Source: Diplonema papillatum (taxonomy: Eukaryota; Euglenozoa; Diplonemea; Diplonemida; Diplonemidae). Taken from it: 64,000 nt of DNA. Within the stretch, counting starts at the first letter, position 1; the number at the start of each line of letters is the position of its first letter. Location: assembly GCA_030068145.1 (NCBI GenBank), contig JAPJBO010000335.1, forward strand, positions 62,001 through 126,000. The letters are read 5' to 3'. Positions 40,350 to 50,006 of this stretch are shown here, one piece after another. The translations under genes and the position numbers were made by a program. Under the pieces are notes generated by a model. The model did not search any database. It was not told the DNA's origin and was given only the letters and a program-made list of their open reading frames with translations.

Positions 40350-43300
40350 ATGACGCGGAGGCGGCCGCCGAAGGGGTTCCTGCCCGACATGCGGGACAAC
40401 CGGGACGAGGACTGGAGCCAGAACACAGTGAGCGTGGTCAATCGGAGCGGGGAAGGCACCGAGGTGAGGGTCGACCAAGCCGGGTCGACGATCATCATCA
40501 CGAACAACGGAGTGTACCATGCGCAGACCAACGCGCCGCCGGGCGCGATCTACCACCAGTCCGACTGCAAAGAGAAGGAGTGCGTCCAATGCCTCCTCCG
40601 CTCCGCCGACGAAGCGCGCAGCAGCAACAAAGCCGAGCGCATAGGCCACGGGTCGCAGGGCTACGTCTACAAGTTCTTGGGCCCGGACAGGAAGAAGTAC
40701 TACGTCCGCAAAGACGTCGTCATGGCCCCGGTCAACACGGCGCCGGTAACCTGCAAGCTCGTCGACGAGTCGACGAAGTACGTGGTGACGGCGAGCATCG
40801 AAGGGGAGACGAACCGCCTCTTCGTATCCGGTCCGCACTTCGTGAAGCTTTACGGGATTCGTGTGCACGACACGAACCACGTGACGCCGAGTAGGCTGGC
40901 TGAAAAGGGGGTCATCCCGTTGCGGTATGAAGGGGGCGGCGGGAAAACGCTGCAGTTCGTGATGGAGTGCATGGACATGACGCTCGAGCACCTGCAGCAA
41001 GCCGCGAGGCTGACGGAACAGCGGGTGTTGAACCGGCTGGTGGTCATGTGCGAGGTCGATGCCGCCGGCAGTTTCGACCCGCGTGAGGATGAGGCGGAGC
41101 CGGCGTTCAAGAAAAGGTACGCGTCGGCGGCGTCCTGTGCCGCGGCGCTCGCGGTGGTGGCGGCGTCGAAGCACGACACGTTCAGCTGGTCGGTGCCCTT
41201 CTACAGCTGCCACCCCCTCGGAACGCGCCGACTCTGCGGCTGCTCGGCCGCGCCGCAGACCGTGCTGCACTCGCCGGCGGCGCCCGCCGCTGGGTGGACC
41301 GGCGGCGGCCCCGGGTCCCCGGTGAAGCAGGCGGGCAGCGTGGAGTCGACCGCGCCGAAGGCGCACCACACGCGCGCGGACTTCGGCGTGCTGCCGGAGT
41401 GCATGGTCCTCAACGTGTTCACGCAGGTCGCGTGCTCGTTCGAGCGGTTGGCGCAGTGCTCGCTCATCCACAAGGACATCAAGCCGTCGAACATCCTCCT
41501 CGGGAAGAACGGAAGGGTGAAACTCGGCGACTTCGGCACTTCAAAGCGCGGAAAACGCGAGCAAGACGGTGTGTCCGTGACGACCCCGTGCGGCATCTCA
41601 ACGCGGATCTACAAAGCGCCGGAGCTCGCCGGAATGACGGACGCGCTGCAGGCGCAGGACCTGTCGGATCTGGCGGCTCTCGGTGACGGGGAAACCGAGG
41701 CGGGGGAACTCTGCTTCGGGGCGGGGAGCAGGAACGGGCTGGGGGCGCGGGAGCCGGGTATACACATCACGTCGGCCGCCGACGTCTGGTCGCTCGCGCT
41801 GACGATGCTCGTCGTCGCGAGCCCGTCTGAGCAGGGCCCGTGGCCGGACAACTTCGTCGGGCGGACGGACACGTTCTTCCACCCGACCTGCATCACAAGC
41901 TTCAGGGTCCCCGCGACGCTGTCCGAGGAGTTCCGGCACCTCGCGGCGCGCTGCATGTGCTTCCGACCCGACGCGCGGCCGACGCCGAAGGCGCTCGTGA
42001 AGGAGCCGATCCTGTACACCTGCGACTGCAAGTCGGCCAAGGACACCCCCTTGGCGAACAGCCTCGCGAAGTTCATGCGGTACGTTATCTGCCTCGCGGC
42101 GCCCGCCGAGGAGGCGCGGCGCACGGCGGTGCACCAGGAGCTGGTGCAAGCCGGCATGCCCTTGCTCGACACGACTGGACCCACGGAATACGCGCAGTGG
42201 TGCGACTCGACGCTCGCGGGGCTGAAGGCGTTGTTCCGCACGCGGCAGTCGCCAACCTTCATCACCACCCCCCTGAGCGCGCAGAGCTCGCAGTGCGGGA
42301 ACGTGTCGTTCTCGCTGTCGACTCCCCGAAAGTCCCCGGGCACCGCCTCCATCACGAGCCCCCGCGGCCACCACCCGACGTTCCAAGAGCGCGCCGCCGC
42401 CCAGCGGTCGGCCTCGGCGGCGTCGCATCACCAGTTGCAGCAGCAGCAGCAGCAGCAGCAGCAGCTGCATCCCGCCTCCTCCTCCCTCTACCGCAGCCGC
42501 TCGTTGAAGCCGGGTAATTCCGCCGGCGGCGGTGTCCTCGCGTCGTCCGTGCCAGCGGTCGCTTCGGCGGACCCCGCAGCGAGGGCTGTCCTGACGCTGC
42601 CGAGCCACCGGTCGTACTACTACATGCGGCCGCCGGCGCGGGTTGCGCCGCACAGGCGGGGCCACCCCGTGAACCACGTCAGCTTCAAGCCTCCGAGCGG
42701 CCGGGCTGGCAGCGGCGTCTGCCCCGCGTCGTACCCCGAGCACATCTGCGACCGCGACGCTGCGCCCGCCGCCGGCCGCGGCGGTGCCTCCCGGAAGAGG
42801 CCGCCGCAGCCGGGGCTCTACGACGACATCATGACCCGCCTCGCGAACTCCGGCTGGCACCCGCCCGGCGGCGGGAAGCCGAGAGGCGAAGTCCCGGTGG
42901 TGGAACCGGTGGGGCTGACCGCGGCCTCAGTCGCGTCGGTGCGTGCGCGGCACCCGGGGGGAGGCGGCGGGCTGCGGGCCTCGCGCAGCGGCGCACCGGA
43001 GGCCGCGTTCCCGGAGCTGGCGAAGCTGCTCAAGGCGCTGCAGAAGCGGCAGGAGTTTCTCGGGGAGATAGAACAAGACCAGCCGGCGTCGCCGGTTTAC
43101 TTCCACCCGGACCACAGCCCCCCCGCCCAAGGGTCGCCCCCGGGGTACGTGGACGACTACCCGAGTGACAGCGACCCGGTCGTGCCGGCCGTCGAGGAAA
43201 AGCTCAACGCGAGTGGCAGCTCGGCCGACCACAAGTCCGAGAAGGCCGTCCAGCAGATGGACCGGCGGTTCCACAAGCGGAACCAGCCGCTGCACCGCAA

Positions 43301-43559
43301 GACGTCGAAGCAGGCGTCGGCGGGCGCGCTGGCGGACAGGCTCGCCGTCATCAGCAGGAGCAACGGCGGCAAGCAGGCCGCGCCGCCGGCAGCCTCGTCA
43401 CCCGTCACGCCGCAAACCCCTGACGCAGGTGCCTCTGGCAGGCCACCAGGGCGCTACCAACAGCATGATACGGGACAACAGCGAGCAAACGAGCACACCG
43501 CGACCTTGTTCGAGGAATGCCCGGGCAAGCGTCTTCACAAGTGGCAGAGAGACATGTGA
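40350..43559 (+). CDS. Large Ser/Thr-type protein kinase with internal insert and disordered tail
   Basis: 1069 residues. The kinase domain (~95-560) has a glycine loop, IGHGSQGYVYKF (99-110); catalytic loop HKDIKPSNIL (374-383); DFG (394-396, LGDFGTSK); APE (423-425); and ADVWSLALTMLVVA. The VRKDV just after the loop may hold the ATP-binding Lys (K121). About 110 residues are inserted between the hinge helix and the catalytic loop (~233-345), and an acidic ~50-residue insert follows APE. The APEL and GTSK spacing is nearest to STE or NEK-like kinases, but the family is not certain. The C-terminal half is low complexity (Ser/Pro/Gly) with a polyGln run (near 42437-42462) and a basic end. No signal peptide or membrane segment is seen. 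The start is the first ATG after a G-rich leader. Part of its coding end recurs twice downstream. Confidence 0.88.
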   Translation: MTRRRPPKGFLPDMRDNRDEDWSQNTVSVVNRSGEGTEVRVDQAGSTIIITNNGVYHAQTNAPPGAIYHQSDCKEKECVQCLLRSADEARSSNKAERIGHGSQGYVYKFLGPDRKKYYVRKDVVMAPVNTAPVTCKLVDESTKYVVTASIEGETNRLFVSGPHFVKLYGIRVHDTNHVTPSRLAEKGVIPLRYEGGGGKTLQFVMECMDMTLEHLQQAARLTEQRVLNRLVVMCEVDAAGSFDPREDEAEPAFKKRYASAASCAAALAVVAASKHDTFSWSVPFYSCHPLGTRRLCGCSAAPQTVLHSPAAPAAGWTGGGPGSPVKQAGSVESTAPKAHHTRADFGVLPECMVLNVFTQVACSFERLAQCSLIHKDIKPSNILLGKNGRVKLGDFGTSKRGKREQDGVSVTTPCGISTRIYKAPELAGMTDALQAQDLSDLAALGDGETEAGELCFGAGSRNGLGAREPGIHITSAADVWSLALTMLVVASPSEQGPWPDNFVGRTDTFFHPTCITSFRVPATLSEEFRHLAARCMCFRPDARPTPKALVKEPILYTCDCKSAKDTPLANSLAKFMRYVICLAAPAEEARRTAVHQELVQAGMPLLDTTGPTEYAQWCDSTLAGLKALFRTRQSPTFITTPLSAQSSQCGNVSFSLSTPRKSPGTASITSPRGHHPTFQERAAAQRSASAASHHQLQQQQQQQQQLHPASSSLYRSRSLKPGNSAGGGVLASSVPAVASADPAARAVLTLPSHRSYYYMRPPARVAPHRRGHPVNHVSFKPPSGRAGSGVCPASYPEHICDRDAAPAAGRGGASRKRPPQPGLYDDIMTRLANSGWHPPGGGKPRGEVPVVEPVGLTAASVASVRARHPGGGGGLRASRSGAPEAAFPELAKLLKALQKRQEFLGEIEQDQPASPVYFHPDHSPPAQGSPPGYVDDYPSDSDPVVPAVEEKLNASGSSADHKSEKAVQQMDRRFHKRNQPLHRKTSKQASAGALADRLAVISRSNGGKQAAPPAASSPVTPQTPDAGASGRPPGRYQQHDTGQQRANEHTATLFEECPGKRLHKWQRDM

Positions 43560-43584
43560 ACCAGCTCGACACCGAGTGTGTGAT

Positions 43585-43668
43585 CACAAGTCTGAAGGCC
43601 GTCCAGTAGATGGACCGGTGGTTCCGAGCGGAACCAGCCGTTGCGCCGCAACACGTCGAAGCAGGCGT
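43585..43668 (+). pseudogene. Kinase echo 1 (partial copy of its C-terminal coding region)
   Basis: Matches 43229-43318 of the kinase gene: CACAAGTCTGAAGGCCGTCC, AGATGGACCGG, CGGAACCAGCCG, CGTCGAAGCAGGCG. It carries several substitutions, including CAG to TAG, so it is not coding. Confidence 0.85.
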
Positions 43669-43842
43669 AATCTATATCGACCATCCTCAGTGTTAGGCGT
43701 TGCGGTCGGGCATTGCAGACCAAACAAGGCATCTCCCCCGAAGAACAGACTCCCTGGATGTAGGTTCGTCAAGCCTAGCCGATTCCTTCGGAAATCCGCG
43801 AGTTTCCTGCCGAGCGAGCTATAGACACCGACTAGAACTTTC

Positions 43843-43965
43843 AGGCTGGCCAGTAGACGGACAGGCGGGTCCAGAAGCGCCACAAGCCATTGCACCGCAA
43901 ACGTGTCGAAGCCGGCGTCTGCAGGTGCATCGGCGGGCAGGCTCACCGATACCAGCAGGGGCCGC
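43843..43965 (+). pseudogene. Kinase echo 2
   Basis: A more diverged copy of 43245-43370: GGCCAGTAGACGGACAGGCG, CACAAGCCATTGCACCGCAA, GTGTCGAAGCCGGCGTCTGC, GGGCAGGCTCACCG. Echo 2 extends further into the gene than echo 1, so the two are separate or nested events. Confidence 0.8.
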
Positions 43966-44194
43966 ATCCGAAGCACAAGCCGAGCGCAATGGCCGCGAAA
44001 GGAAAGCACGCGAAGGAAAGCCGGAGCCTCTTCTTCCCGTTTAACATCCCGTCTTGCTTTTCCGCTTCTCCTCGCCCTCGTCGCGTTTGGCGCCGAACAC
44101 GATGATTGCAGACGTCAATCGTCGCTTTCTTGCTCACACGTCGTTCATCTGGTGCCTTCCGCATTTGATGAGACGCTTCCTGGACTCTTGCCGG

Positions 44195-44400
44195 GAGACG
44201 TGTCGTGTATTTACACAAGCGCCAGCTCGAAAGGAAATGCTCGACGAAGCTGCCAGACAACGAAGCGAAGGAATCCCAAGTGCGTAAGCACCGAACACGT
44301 GTTGAGCATGCGGGTCTACCCCTACACGACAAGACACAAACACAACAGGGAATAAAAACCCGAGTGAAAAGAACAAGACACGGCGGTGTAAGTGAAGCAT
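44195..44400 (+). repeat. Dispersed repeat R2, copy 3
   Basis: CAAGCGCCAGCTCGAAAGGA, AATGCTCGACGAAGCTGCC, CATGCGGGTCTACCCCTACA and GGCGGTGTAAGTGAAGCATA. It diverges after that. Confidence 0.8.
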
Positions 44401-44907
44401 AATCAACTTGTGGTTGATCGCATTCCCCCCTCTACCCTCTTCTCACTTGTCACGGAGGGTGAGCTCCACGCGAAACGAGGGTTCGCATCCGCTCGTCGGT
44501 CTCTTTTTTTCCAGAAGATCCTTCACTCTCTCCCGCTTTCTCTTCACGGCTTTTTTTCAAGAGTACATTTGCACAGAAGGGAACTTTTCCGGACAACGGT
44601 TGCACACGAATGAGAAAACGAAACCAACTTGCTAATACAGGAACCCCTCCCCTGTCATACCCTGTACATGCGAGAAACAAGAAATTTTCGCGTCACTCTC
44701 ATCACCCTTGGTCAGTTGATATTCGTCCGTTGCTTCGTTAATCAGTGCAGTAAGCCCCAGCTCCGAAAATGTTCTACGGCAAAACATAGTAAGGGGAGGA
44801 AATACTGTTGGACGCGTTTCGGTAATGCTGAACACCTGTTCCGCACGCGCGCATACCTCAAGCAAAATCTTTCACTTCAAACGCGCACTCCTGGTAACGA
44901 CGCGAGC

Positions 44908-44972
44908 GGCAAAAAGGAAAAAAAAAAAAAAAAAAAAGGTCCTTCGGGATCGACGGTAACACAAAAAAAACG
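44908..44972 (+). repeat. Dispersed repeat R6, copy 2
   Basis: An A-run of ~20 followed by GGTCCTTCGGGATCGACGGT and AACACAAAAAAAA; mate of 2646-2712. Confidence 0.6.
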
Positions 44973-45860
44973 TAGCGCTCAACGCTCTCAATATTTTCTC
45001 TCATGGCAGGTGGCTGTCAGGTCAATCCGTGGGGTCCGGGGCCTTGTGATGGCTGACTGCGCGGCATCGTCCCATGGATACGCGTGCGCCACTCGCAAAA
45101 GGCTCGTCAGTTGTGATAGTGGGCATACGAATAAGTCGACACCCCCTATCACTACCCGACTCCCAGCCTCAACGGTCAACCGGCGACTCTAAGCCGGACC
45201 TTTGAACCTTAACAAAAAAATACGAAAACACGTGACCGAGCGACGTTGCGCCCGTGCATTGTTGGGGCTATTCCTCTTTGCCATCGTCTTAGCTTCTCTT
45301 GTTCAGTGCGTCGTTGGGCGGCATGCTTGCCGCATTTGCAGCAGAATACCGCCTACCACCATTAGCATGTGCCGAGATAGACACCAACAAACAAACGAAA
45401 GGTTGAGCGTCACCTGTCCGCGCGTCGTACGGGATCGTCGGAAACACCAAGAAACTGGAACGTTGCCCTCCGTCCAACCCGACGCCTGTCAAACCGACGG
45501 ACGCCCACTGTCGTTCGAAAGCGTGGAGTTCCCAAGCACCGCAAACGGAAGCGCGTTCCGCGGTCCGAATGAGGCCCATTCGCGGAAGGTCGTCCGGTGT
45601 GTTCAGAATCCGGAGTTCCAAGCAACCTCTCTTCTCACGCCGTATCGTACTCGACCTTTCGGGACTGCTTCCGGGACCGCTCGGCCCGTCTGGATATCCA
45701 TCCTGATGTACCAGTTAGGAGGCGGTATTCCACCTACACTACGTAGTGCATACTGTAGTGCTGCTAGTGGTGTGTACGCATACACGGTATACACTTACGT
45801 AGGCATAGTAGGAGTACTACGTACGTACGTACCTACATGCAGTGCTGTACGGTGGTATTG

Positions 45861-46130
45861 CTGTGTAGAGCACTAGCACATGAGGTGTGAGTACTCACAA
45901 CCACTGTGTAGAGCACTAGCACATGAGGTGTGAGTATTCACAACCACTGTGTAGAGCACTAGCACAGAGGTGTGAGTACTCACAACCACTGTGTAGAGCA
46001 CTAGCACATGAGGTGTGAGTATTCACAACCACTGTGTAGAGCACTAGCACATGAGGTGTGAGTACTCACAACCACTGTGTAGAGCACTAGCACAGAGGTG
46101 GGAGTACTCACAACCACTGTGTAGAGCATC
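45861..46130 (+). repeat. 43-bp tandem repeat with internal palindrome, ~6 units
   Basis: The unit is CTGTGTAGAGCACTAGCACA followed by TGAGGTGTGAGTACTCACAACCA. Units start at 45861, 45904, 45947 and so on; some lack two bases (CACAGAGG). Each contains GTGAGTACTCAC, a 12-bp perfect palindrome. Confidence 0.95.
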
Positions 46131-46295
46131 ATCGGCATATTCATCCCTGCTGTGTAGTGCTACTGCATGATGTGGTATACCACTACGCAGTAGCTTTGCT
46201 CGAAGCAACCGCGAAGGACGCGGGAAGTGATAGACTACCAACTAGTTTCCGCGGGAGTACGATACGGATGACCGGACATCCCAAGGGGACGTCTG

Positions 46296-46480
46296 CTTAG
46301 TACCAACAATGGCAGGGGCGGATTTGCCCTACAATGTATTGCGAGGGCTACAAAGGCATGGATCGAGCGGGGTTTTGGTGGTTGATCAGAATTCGAAGCT
46401 GGGTAAAAAAAAAAAAAAAAAAAAAAAACAAGTGGGAAATCGATCAACCGGCATGCTCAAACAAGAACGAAGCGCTTTTT
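46296..46480 (+). repeat. Dispersed repeat R5, copy 1
   Basis: R5 begins TTAGTACCAACAAT, has a TTGCCC..CAATGTATTGYG block and a pair GGTTGATCAGAATT ... CGATCAACCGGCA that can form a stem. In this copy an A-run of ~22 fills the loop and GCAGGGGCGGATTTGCCCTA replaces the usual left part. Confidence 0.7.
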
Positions 46481-46807
46481 TCAAGAATAAAACAAAACTA
46501 CGCATTTCTTTTCACAAACTCCTGCGTTGTAGGAAATACCGAGCCAGTCCGCTCCTATTTCTTGGAACTGCATCGAAGTGAGTGCAAACGCCAGAAGCAC
46601 ACGGTGCAGTCGAAGAGGTAGTCACCTAGTGATTAATGCAGATTATCGCCACAGATTCTAACCCAAAACACCTAGTGACGAATGCAGGCCGTCGCCACGG
46701 ATATTCTGTCTATCAGCAGGGGGTGGGCCGGCTCAGAAGTACTCGAGGAGGTCGCCAGTTGGAAGACCACACAGCGCCCCGAGAGTCCAAAACACAAAGA
46801 GATAATA

Positions 46808-47140
46808 CCAGCAAGCAGTAGTGCCACCGCGAGCAGTACCGCCTGCAGTAGTTCCGAGGTCAGCAGTACCGCCAGCAGTAGCGCCACCACGCCAGCAGTA
46901 GCGCCACCAGGTGTATACTGTCAACAGCAGGGCCAGCCACCATACCAGCAAGCAGTAGTGCCACCGCGAGCAGTACCGCCTGCAGTAGTTCCGAGGTCAG
47001 TAGTGTCAGCAGCAGTACCGCCAGCAGTAGCGCCACCACACCAGCCACGCCAGCAGTAGGGTGTACTGTCATCATCAAAAAATGGTTCCACCCCATCAGC
47101 AGCAGCAGTAGTGCCACCAGCAATGCGGCAGCCCCACACG
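46808..47140 (+). repeat. GCAGTAGTGCCACC minisatellite with a ~120-bp higher-order duplication
   Basis: Irregular 12-15-bp units (GCAGTAGTGCCACC, GCAGTACCGCC, GCAGTAGTTCCGAGGTCAG); 46808-46915 is largely repeated at 46945-47055. One frame reads Ala/Ser/Val/Pro-rich protein, but nothing supports a gene. A related array lies at 57010-57345. Confidence 0.85.
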
Positions 47141-47204
47141 AAACACCGATAAATCTGGGGCCGTTCCACAAGAAATACCCACGTGTCGTTCGTTGTTTTC
47201 ACGG

Positions 47205-47330
47205 TGCTGTCCAGCCTCAGAAGCCGGCCGGAGCTGAAGGTGAAAGTTAAAAAAGGGGGGTCGCATCCGCCTTTCGGGTGCGACAGCGTCGCGTGTTTTT
47301 GGTTGTAGCACACCCGCTTTTAGCACTAAA
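47205..47330 (+). repeat. Hairpin repeat R4, variant copy
   Basis: GTGCTGTCCAGCCTCAGAAG, GTTAAAAAAGGGGGGTCGCA with CCGCCTTTCGGGTGCGACAG, then GTTGTAGCACACCCGCTTTT. R4 is defined by CAGCCTCWGAAGCTGGAGTTAAAA next to a stem CACACCCGCTTTTCGGGTGTG. It is directly followed by R5 copy 2. Confidence 0.7.
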
Positions 47331-47475
47331 CAATCTTGCGGGTTGCCCTTCAATAGGCTAAAAAGACGTAGTCAGGGTGTTTTGACGGTTGATCAGAATT
47401 ATATACCTGAAAATGACACAGGGTAGATACAAGCGGCAAAACGATCAACCGGCATGCACGCACAAACAAACCGTC
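47320..47475 (+). repeat. Dispersed repeat R5, copy 2
   Basis: AACAATCTTGCGGGTTGCCC, TTCAATAGGCTAAAAAGACG, GGTTGATCAGAATTATATAC and CGATCAACCGGCATGCACGC. A close match to 63728-63900. Confidence 0.85.
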
Positions 47476-47496
47476 GGGTGTTTTAGTGTTTAGCAT

Positions 47497-47573
47497 CTTA
47501 GCTTCTCTCTCCCCCCTCACCCCGCTCTAGCCTCCGTCAAGATAAGCACAGGGCGGCCCCTCCGATTATTCTT
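47497..47573 (+). repeat. Dispersed repeat R1, 3' fragment (copy 5)
   Basis: CTCTCTCCCCCCTCACCCCG, CTCTAGCCTCCGTCAAGATA and GGCGGCCCCTCCGATTATT: only the right third of R1. Confidence 0.75.
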
Positions 47574-47737
47574 TTGAGCCTCTTGGCTCAAGTCCAGACT
47601 TTTCGATACCCGTTCTCGGATAGACAGGATATGAAGCTGAGCGGGCAACTGATCTTCGCACCGCCACTTTCTCATTCAAACTGGATCTACGCGATCGACA
47701 CCATGCCTACCCAGAACTTTTTTTTTAGAGGCCCCGG

Positions 47738-47790
47738 AAGTTCGCTTGAAATTCCGGGGGTTTAGGGTCTCCGTGTGACCGTTCATGAAT
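47738..47790 (-). repeat. Dispersed repeat R3, inverted fragment
   Basis: On the minus strand: CATGAACGGTCACACGGAGA then CCCTAAACCCCCGGAATTTCAAG. It abuts R1 copy 6, the only R3/R1 junction of this kind in the window. Confidence 0.8.
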
Positions 47791-47796
47791 GGGTTC

Positions 47797-48015
47797 TTTT
47801 TGTATAAGCACCTGCTTTGTAGGAAATGCTTGAGGAGACTGCCAGTTGCGATAGATCAAAGGAGGTAAATGTGCTGTAGCCCACACGAAAACACAGGTAA
47901 ATCTGGGTTTAGTGGCGGGTGTAAGCGTTCAACAAAAAAGACCCACTTTGTAGTATTGGTTTCTCCCCCTCTAGCCTCCTTCGAAATGAGCACAAGGCAG
48001 TTCCTCGAGTATTTT
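47797..48015 (+). repeat. Dispersed repeat R1, copy 6 (near complete)
   Basis: TATAAGCACCTGCTTTGTAG, GAAATGCTTGAGGAGACTGC, AAAGGAGGTAAATGTGCTGT, GTGGCGGGTGTAAGCGTTCA, a C/T tract with CCCCCTCTAG and CTCGAGTATTTTG. Very close to copy 7 at 53512-53733. Confidence 0.9.
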
Positions 48016-48334
48016 GGTATTCGACAAAACGAATAATGACACAGAGTGTGTAACTATTCGACCCGGCTCTATATTTTCGCGTTTGTTGATTCCTCTCTCT
48101 CTCGCTCTTCTTGGTGCTCGCCGTCCGGGCAACAACTTGAACCGCGGGTGTGGCTGGCACACCCGCTTTTGGAGAGTCTGGTTTCACTCGAGCAAACGTT
48201 GCTGGAGTTCTGTGTTATTATTCGATTACAAGCAAGGGGTGAAGTTACGATGGTTTCGGGGTTATTACCCTTGTACAAGTGTTAGGTGTTCGTCGGGTAT
48301 GTTAATCCTCTAAGATCTGCGGCGATCTTAGACG

Positions 48335-48445
48335 ACTAAAAAAAGTTCCTGGTGGTCACGACGTGCCGAACAGTAGCGGCAGTGCTTTTTTGACAGCCAG
48401 ACACGTGTCAAATGACTGTTCTGATTCGACCCCCTCCCTTTGAAT
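48335..48445 (+). mobile_element. Probable LINE-1 3'-tail remnant
   Basis: GTGCCGAACAGTAGCGGCAG, GACAGCCAGACACGTGTCAA and ATGACTGTTCTGATTCGACC match the extreme 3' flank of both LINE-1 copies (26040-26085: GACAACCAGACGTGTGTCAA, ACTGTTATTATTCGACCCC). Either a severely truncated LINE-1 or a repeat that LINE-1 uses as its target. Confidence 0.5.
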
Positions 48446-48748
48446 ATCTTCCCGGCTGCGCTCTGGCTCAGAATCAGCATGGTCCCGTTGGTGTCGGTAG
48501 ACCGACGTGCACTCTGGGAGTCTGGTGCTGGCTTGCGCTCGCAAAAGAAAAAGGGGGGGGGTGGCGGCGCGAAATCAACTTTCGTGCCGGCAAGGTGTGC
48601 GATGCTGGCGACGTCCCCATTCCTCCCACACTCACACTCACACGAGCGTGGTCGTTCTCCCGTGAAGGGGCACCCCCCTTCGAGCGACACGCAAACACAC
48701 ACCCCGGACTTCAGCAGCCATATACTAAGTCAAGCGGGAGTGAAAAAG

Positions 48749-48770
48749 TGCGGGAGTGGCCACTCCCGCA
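48749..48770. repeat. 22-bp perfect palindrome with clustered related half-sites
   Basis: GCGGGAGTGGCCACTCCCGC, extended by one T and one A at the ends, is self-complementary. More CGGGAGTG or CACTCCCGC half-sites surround it (48733, 48811, 48823). This could be a binding site or a cruciform; there is no nearby gene. Confidence 0.7.
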
Positions 48771-48844
48771 TTGAGGGAGTGAGGCCGACCGCACAAGCGA
48801 CCGCAAAACCACTCCCGCAATCCGGAGTGGGAGTCCGGGGTGCA

Positions 48845-48930
48845 CACACGGTTGGAGTCCAACCTCAGAAGCTGGAGTTAAAAAAAGCGGGTGTCAAGCG
48901 TTTTGGTTGTAGCACACCCGCTTTTCGGGT
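48845..48930 (+). repeat. Hairpin repeat R4, copy
   Basis: GTCCAACCTCAGAAGCTGGA, GTTAAAAAAAGCGGGTGTCA and GTTGTAGCACACCCGCTTTT. An R4 fragment GTGAGGTCCAGCCTCAGAAG also lies at 49078-49110. Confidence 0.8.
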
Positions 48931-49119
48931 CCGGCTGCCACCAAGCCGGTCGTCGTCGAGCCCATCGAACGCAGGATGAGAAATTGGATTTACCACGCGA
49001 CACTCAACGTCGTTTTGGCGAATGGTTCGCTCACGTTGGGATTCCAACTTGACGCGCCGAAGGCGCCCAAGCATGTGCACGGTGAGGTCCAGCCTCAGAA
49101 GCTGGGGTGGGCGTGTCCG

Positions 49120-49210
49120 AGTCACGGTGTGCCGAACAGTGGCAGGGTCAAGTAGTGGCAGCGTCTTTTTTCGACAGCTCAAATAGCTGTTATTATTCGA
49201 CCCTCCCCCT
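49120..49210 (+). mobile_element. Probable LINE-1 3'-tail remnant
   Basis: TGTGCCGAACAGTGGCAGGG, GCGTCTTTTTTCGACAGCTC and TGTTATTATTCGACCCTCCC resemble the 3' flank of LINE-1 and the copy at 48335-48445. Confidence 0.5.
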
Positions 49211-49497
49211 CTCCTTTCAAATGATAACGAAAAAATAAGCCACAACAAACCCGTGCTTTTCTCCTGGAACAGTTTTCGCCGGGGAGAGAACACGCGGTTT
49301 CGGATGTTTCTTCGCTGCTCTTTCCACGCTTGCCTCTAACTACCTCCGTTGCCTCCAATCATCAGTCCGTCTGCGTTTAGGTCAGTTTCCAAATTCCAAA
49401 AAGCTCCGTTTCCCTTCGACGTTTCCCGTGACGGATTCGCCTGTGCTCTGGTAGCACGGGTGGTCCTGGCTGCGACGTGCTACGAACAGCCGCCTGG

Positions 49498-49650
49498 CAA
49501 ACCAGACTCACACCGCTGTCCTGTCTGCAGACACTCAGGTTCCGCGCTGATGATGATCCGCGGCTTAAAGGACCGAAGCACGGCGCAGACGGGACCAGTG
49601 CGGTGTTGAGCACGTATCCATTCGAAGCACGTTCTTGCAATCCCCTTCGA
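49498..49650 (+). repeat. Dispersed repeat R7, copy 2
   Basis: Mate of 26098-26260 with ~93% agreement by eye (CCAGACTCACACCGCTGTCC ... AGCACGTTCTTGCAATCCCC). Confidence 0.8.
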
Positions 49651-49783
49651 CGTTGCAGCGGCTTAAAAGCCACGGGATCCACGCAGAACCGGCTTGGCGG
49701 CGAAGAGAGCCAAGGAGGAGCAAATTGGTGGTCAAGTCTGCCGCCAGCCGCGCAGTAATTCCAGCACCTGTCGCATGTAGTAG

Positions 49784-49869
<86 letters not shown>
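49784..49869 (+). repeat. (TGC)n trinucleotide array, ~28 units
   Basis: An uninterrupted TGC/CTG array of 86 bases. On the plus strand it would read polyAla, polyCys or polyLeu, but no gene context is visible. Confidence 0.97.
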
Positions 49870-49872
<3 letters not shown>

Positions 49873-49935
49873 TTAAGAAGTTAAGTTCGTGGCTGGATCC
49901 AGAACTCAGGTTGGAAGGCGGCCCCGTTTGCCGGA

Positions 49936-50006
49936 GCGTAGAAGGCTGGGATTAACCCTTCACATCAAGACCTGTGGGCTCGATGCTACCCACTGCGCAA
50001 CGCACT
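49936..50006 (-). ncRNA. tRNA-like sequence, possibly a SINE head
   Basis: The minus strand reads GTTGCGCAGTGGGTAGC (close to an A box) then GTCTTGATGTGAAGG and GGTTAATCCC (a weak B box), over ~70 bases. The middle recalls the anticodon region of elongator tRNA-Met, but the variable and T arms are shortened and acceptor pairing is poor. It is not a functional tRNA. The downstream sequence on that strand runs into the (GCA)n array. Confidence 0.25.

Larger units (their letters stand above)
43966..45860. other. Spacer without recognisable gene
   Basis: Contains R2 copy 3, R6 copy 2 and, at 45700-45850, many short GTAC/TACG palindromes (ACTACGTACGTACGTACC). A frame at 45202-45876 lacks motifs. 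Confidence 0.5.

Noticed and set aside
46682-47059. 125-codon Ala/Ser/Val/Pro frame
   Set aside because: It is the translation of the GCAGTAGTGCCACC minisatellite; the related array at 57.2 kb does not preserve a comparable gene.
47583-47592. TTGGCTCAAG as a dinoflagellate spliced-leader relic
   Set aside because: Only ten bases of the 22-base leader match and they lie in a TTGAGCC/GGCTCAA palindrome; no gene follows directly.
49936-50006. Functional tRNA-Met on the minus strand
   Set aside because: The anticodon and T arms are shortened and the acceptor stem does not pair. At most it is a tRNA-derived SINE head or chance similarity.
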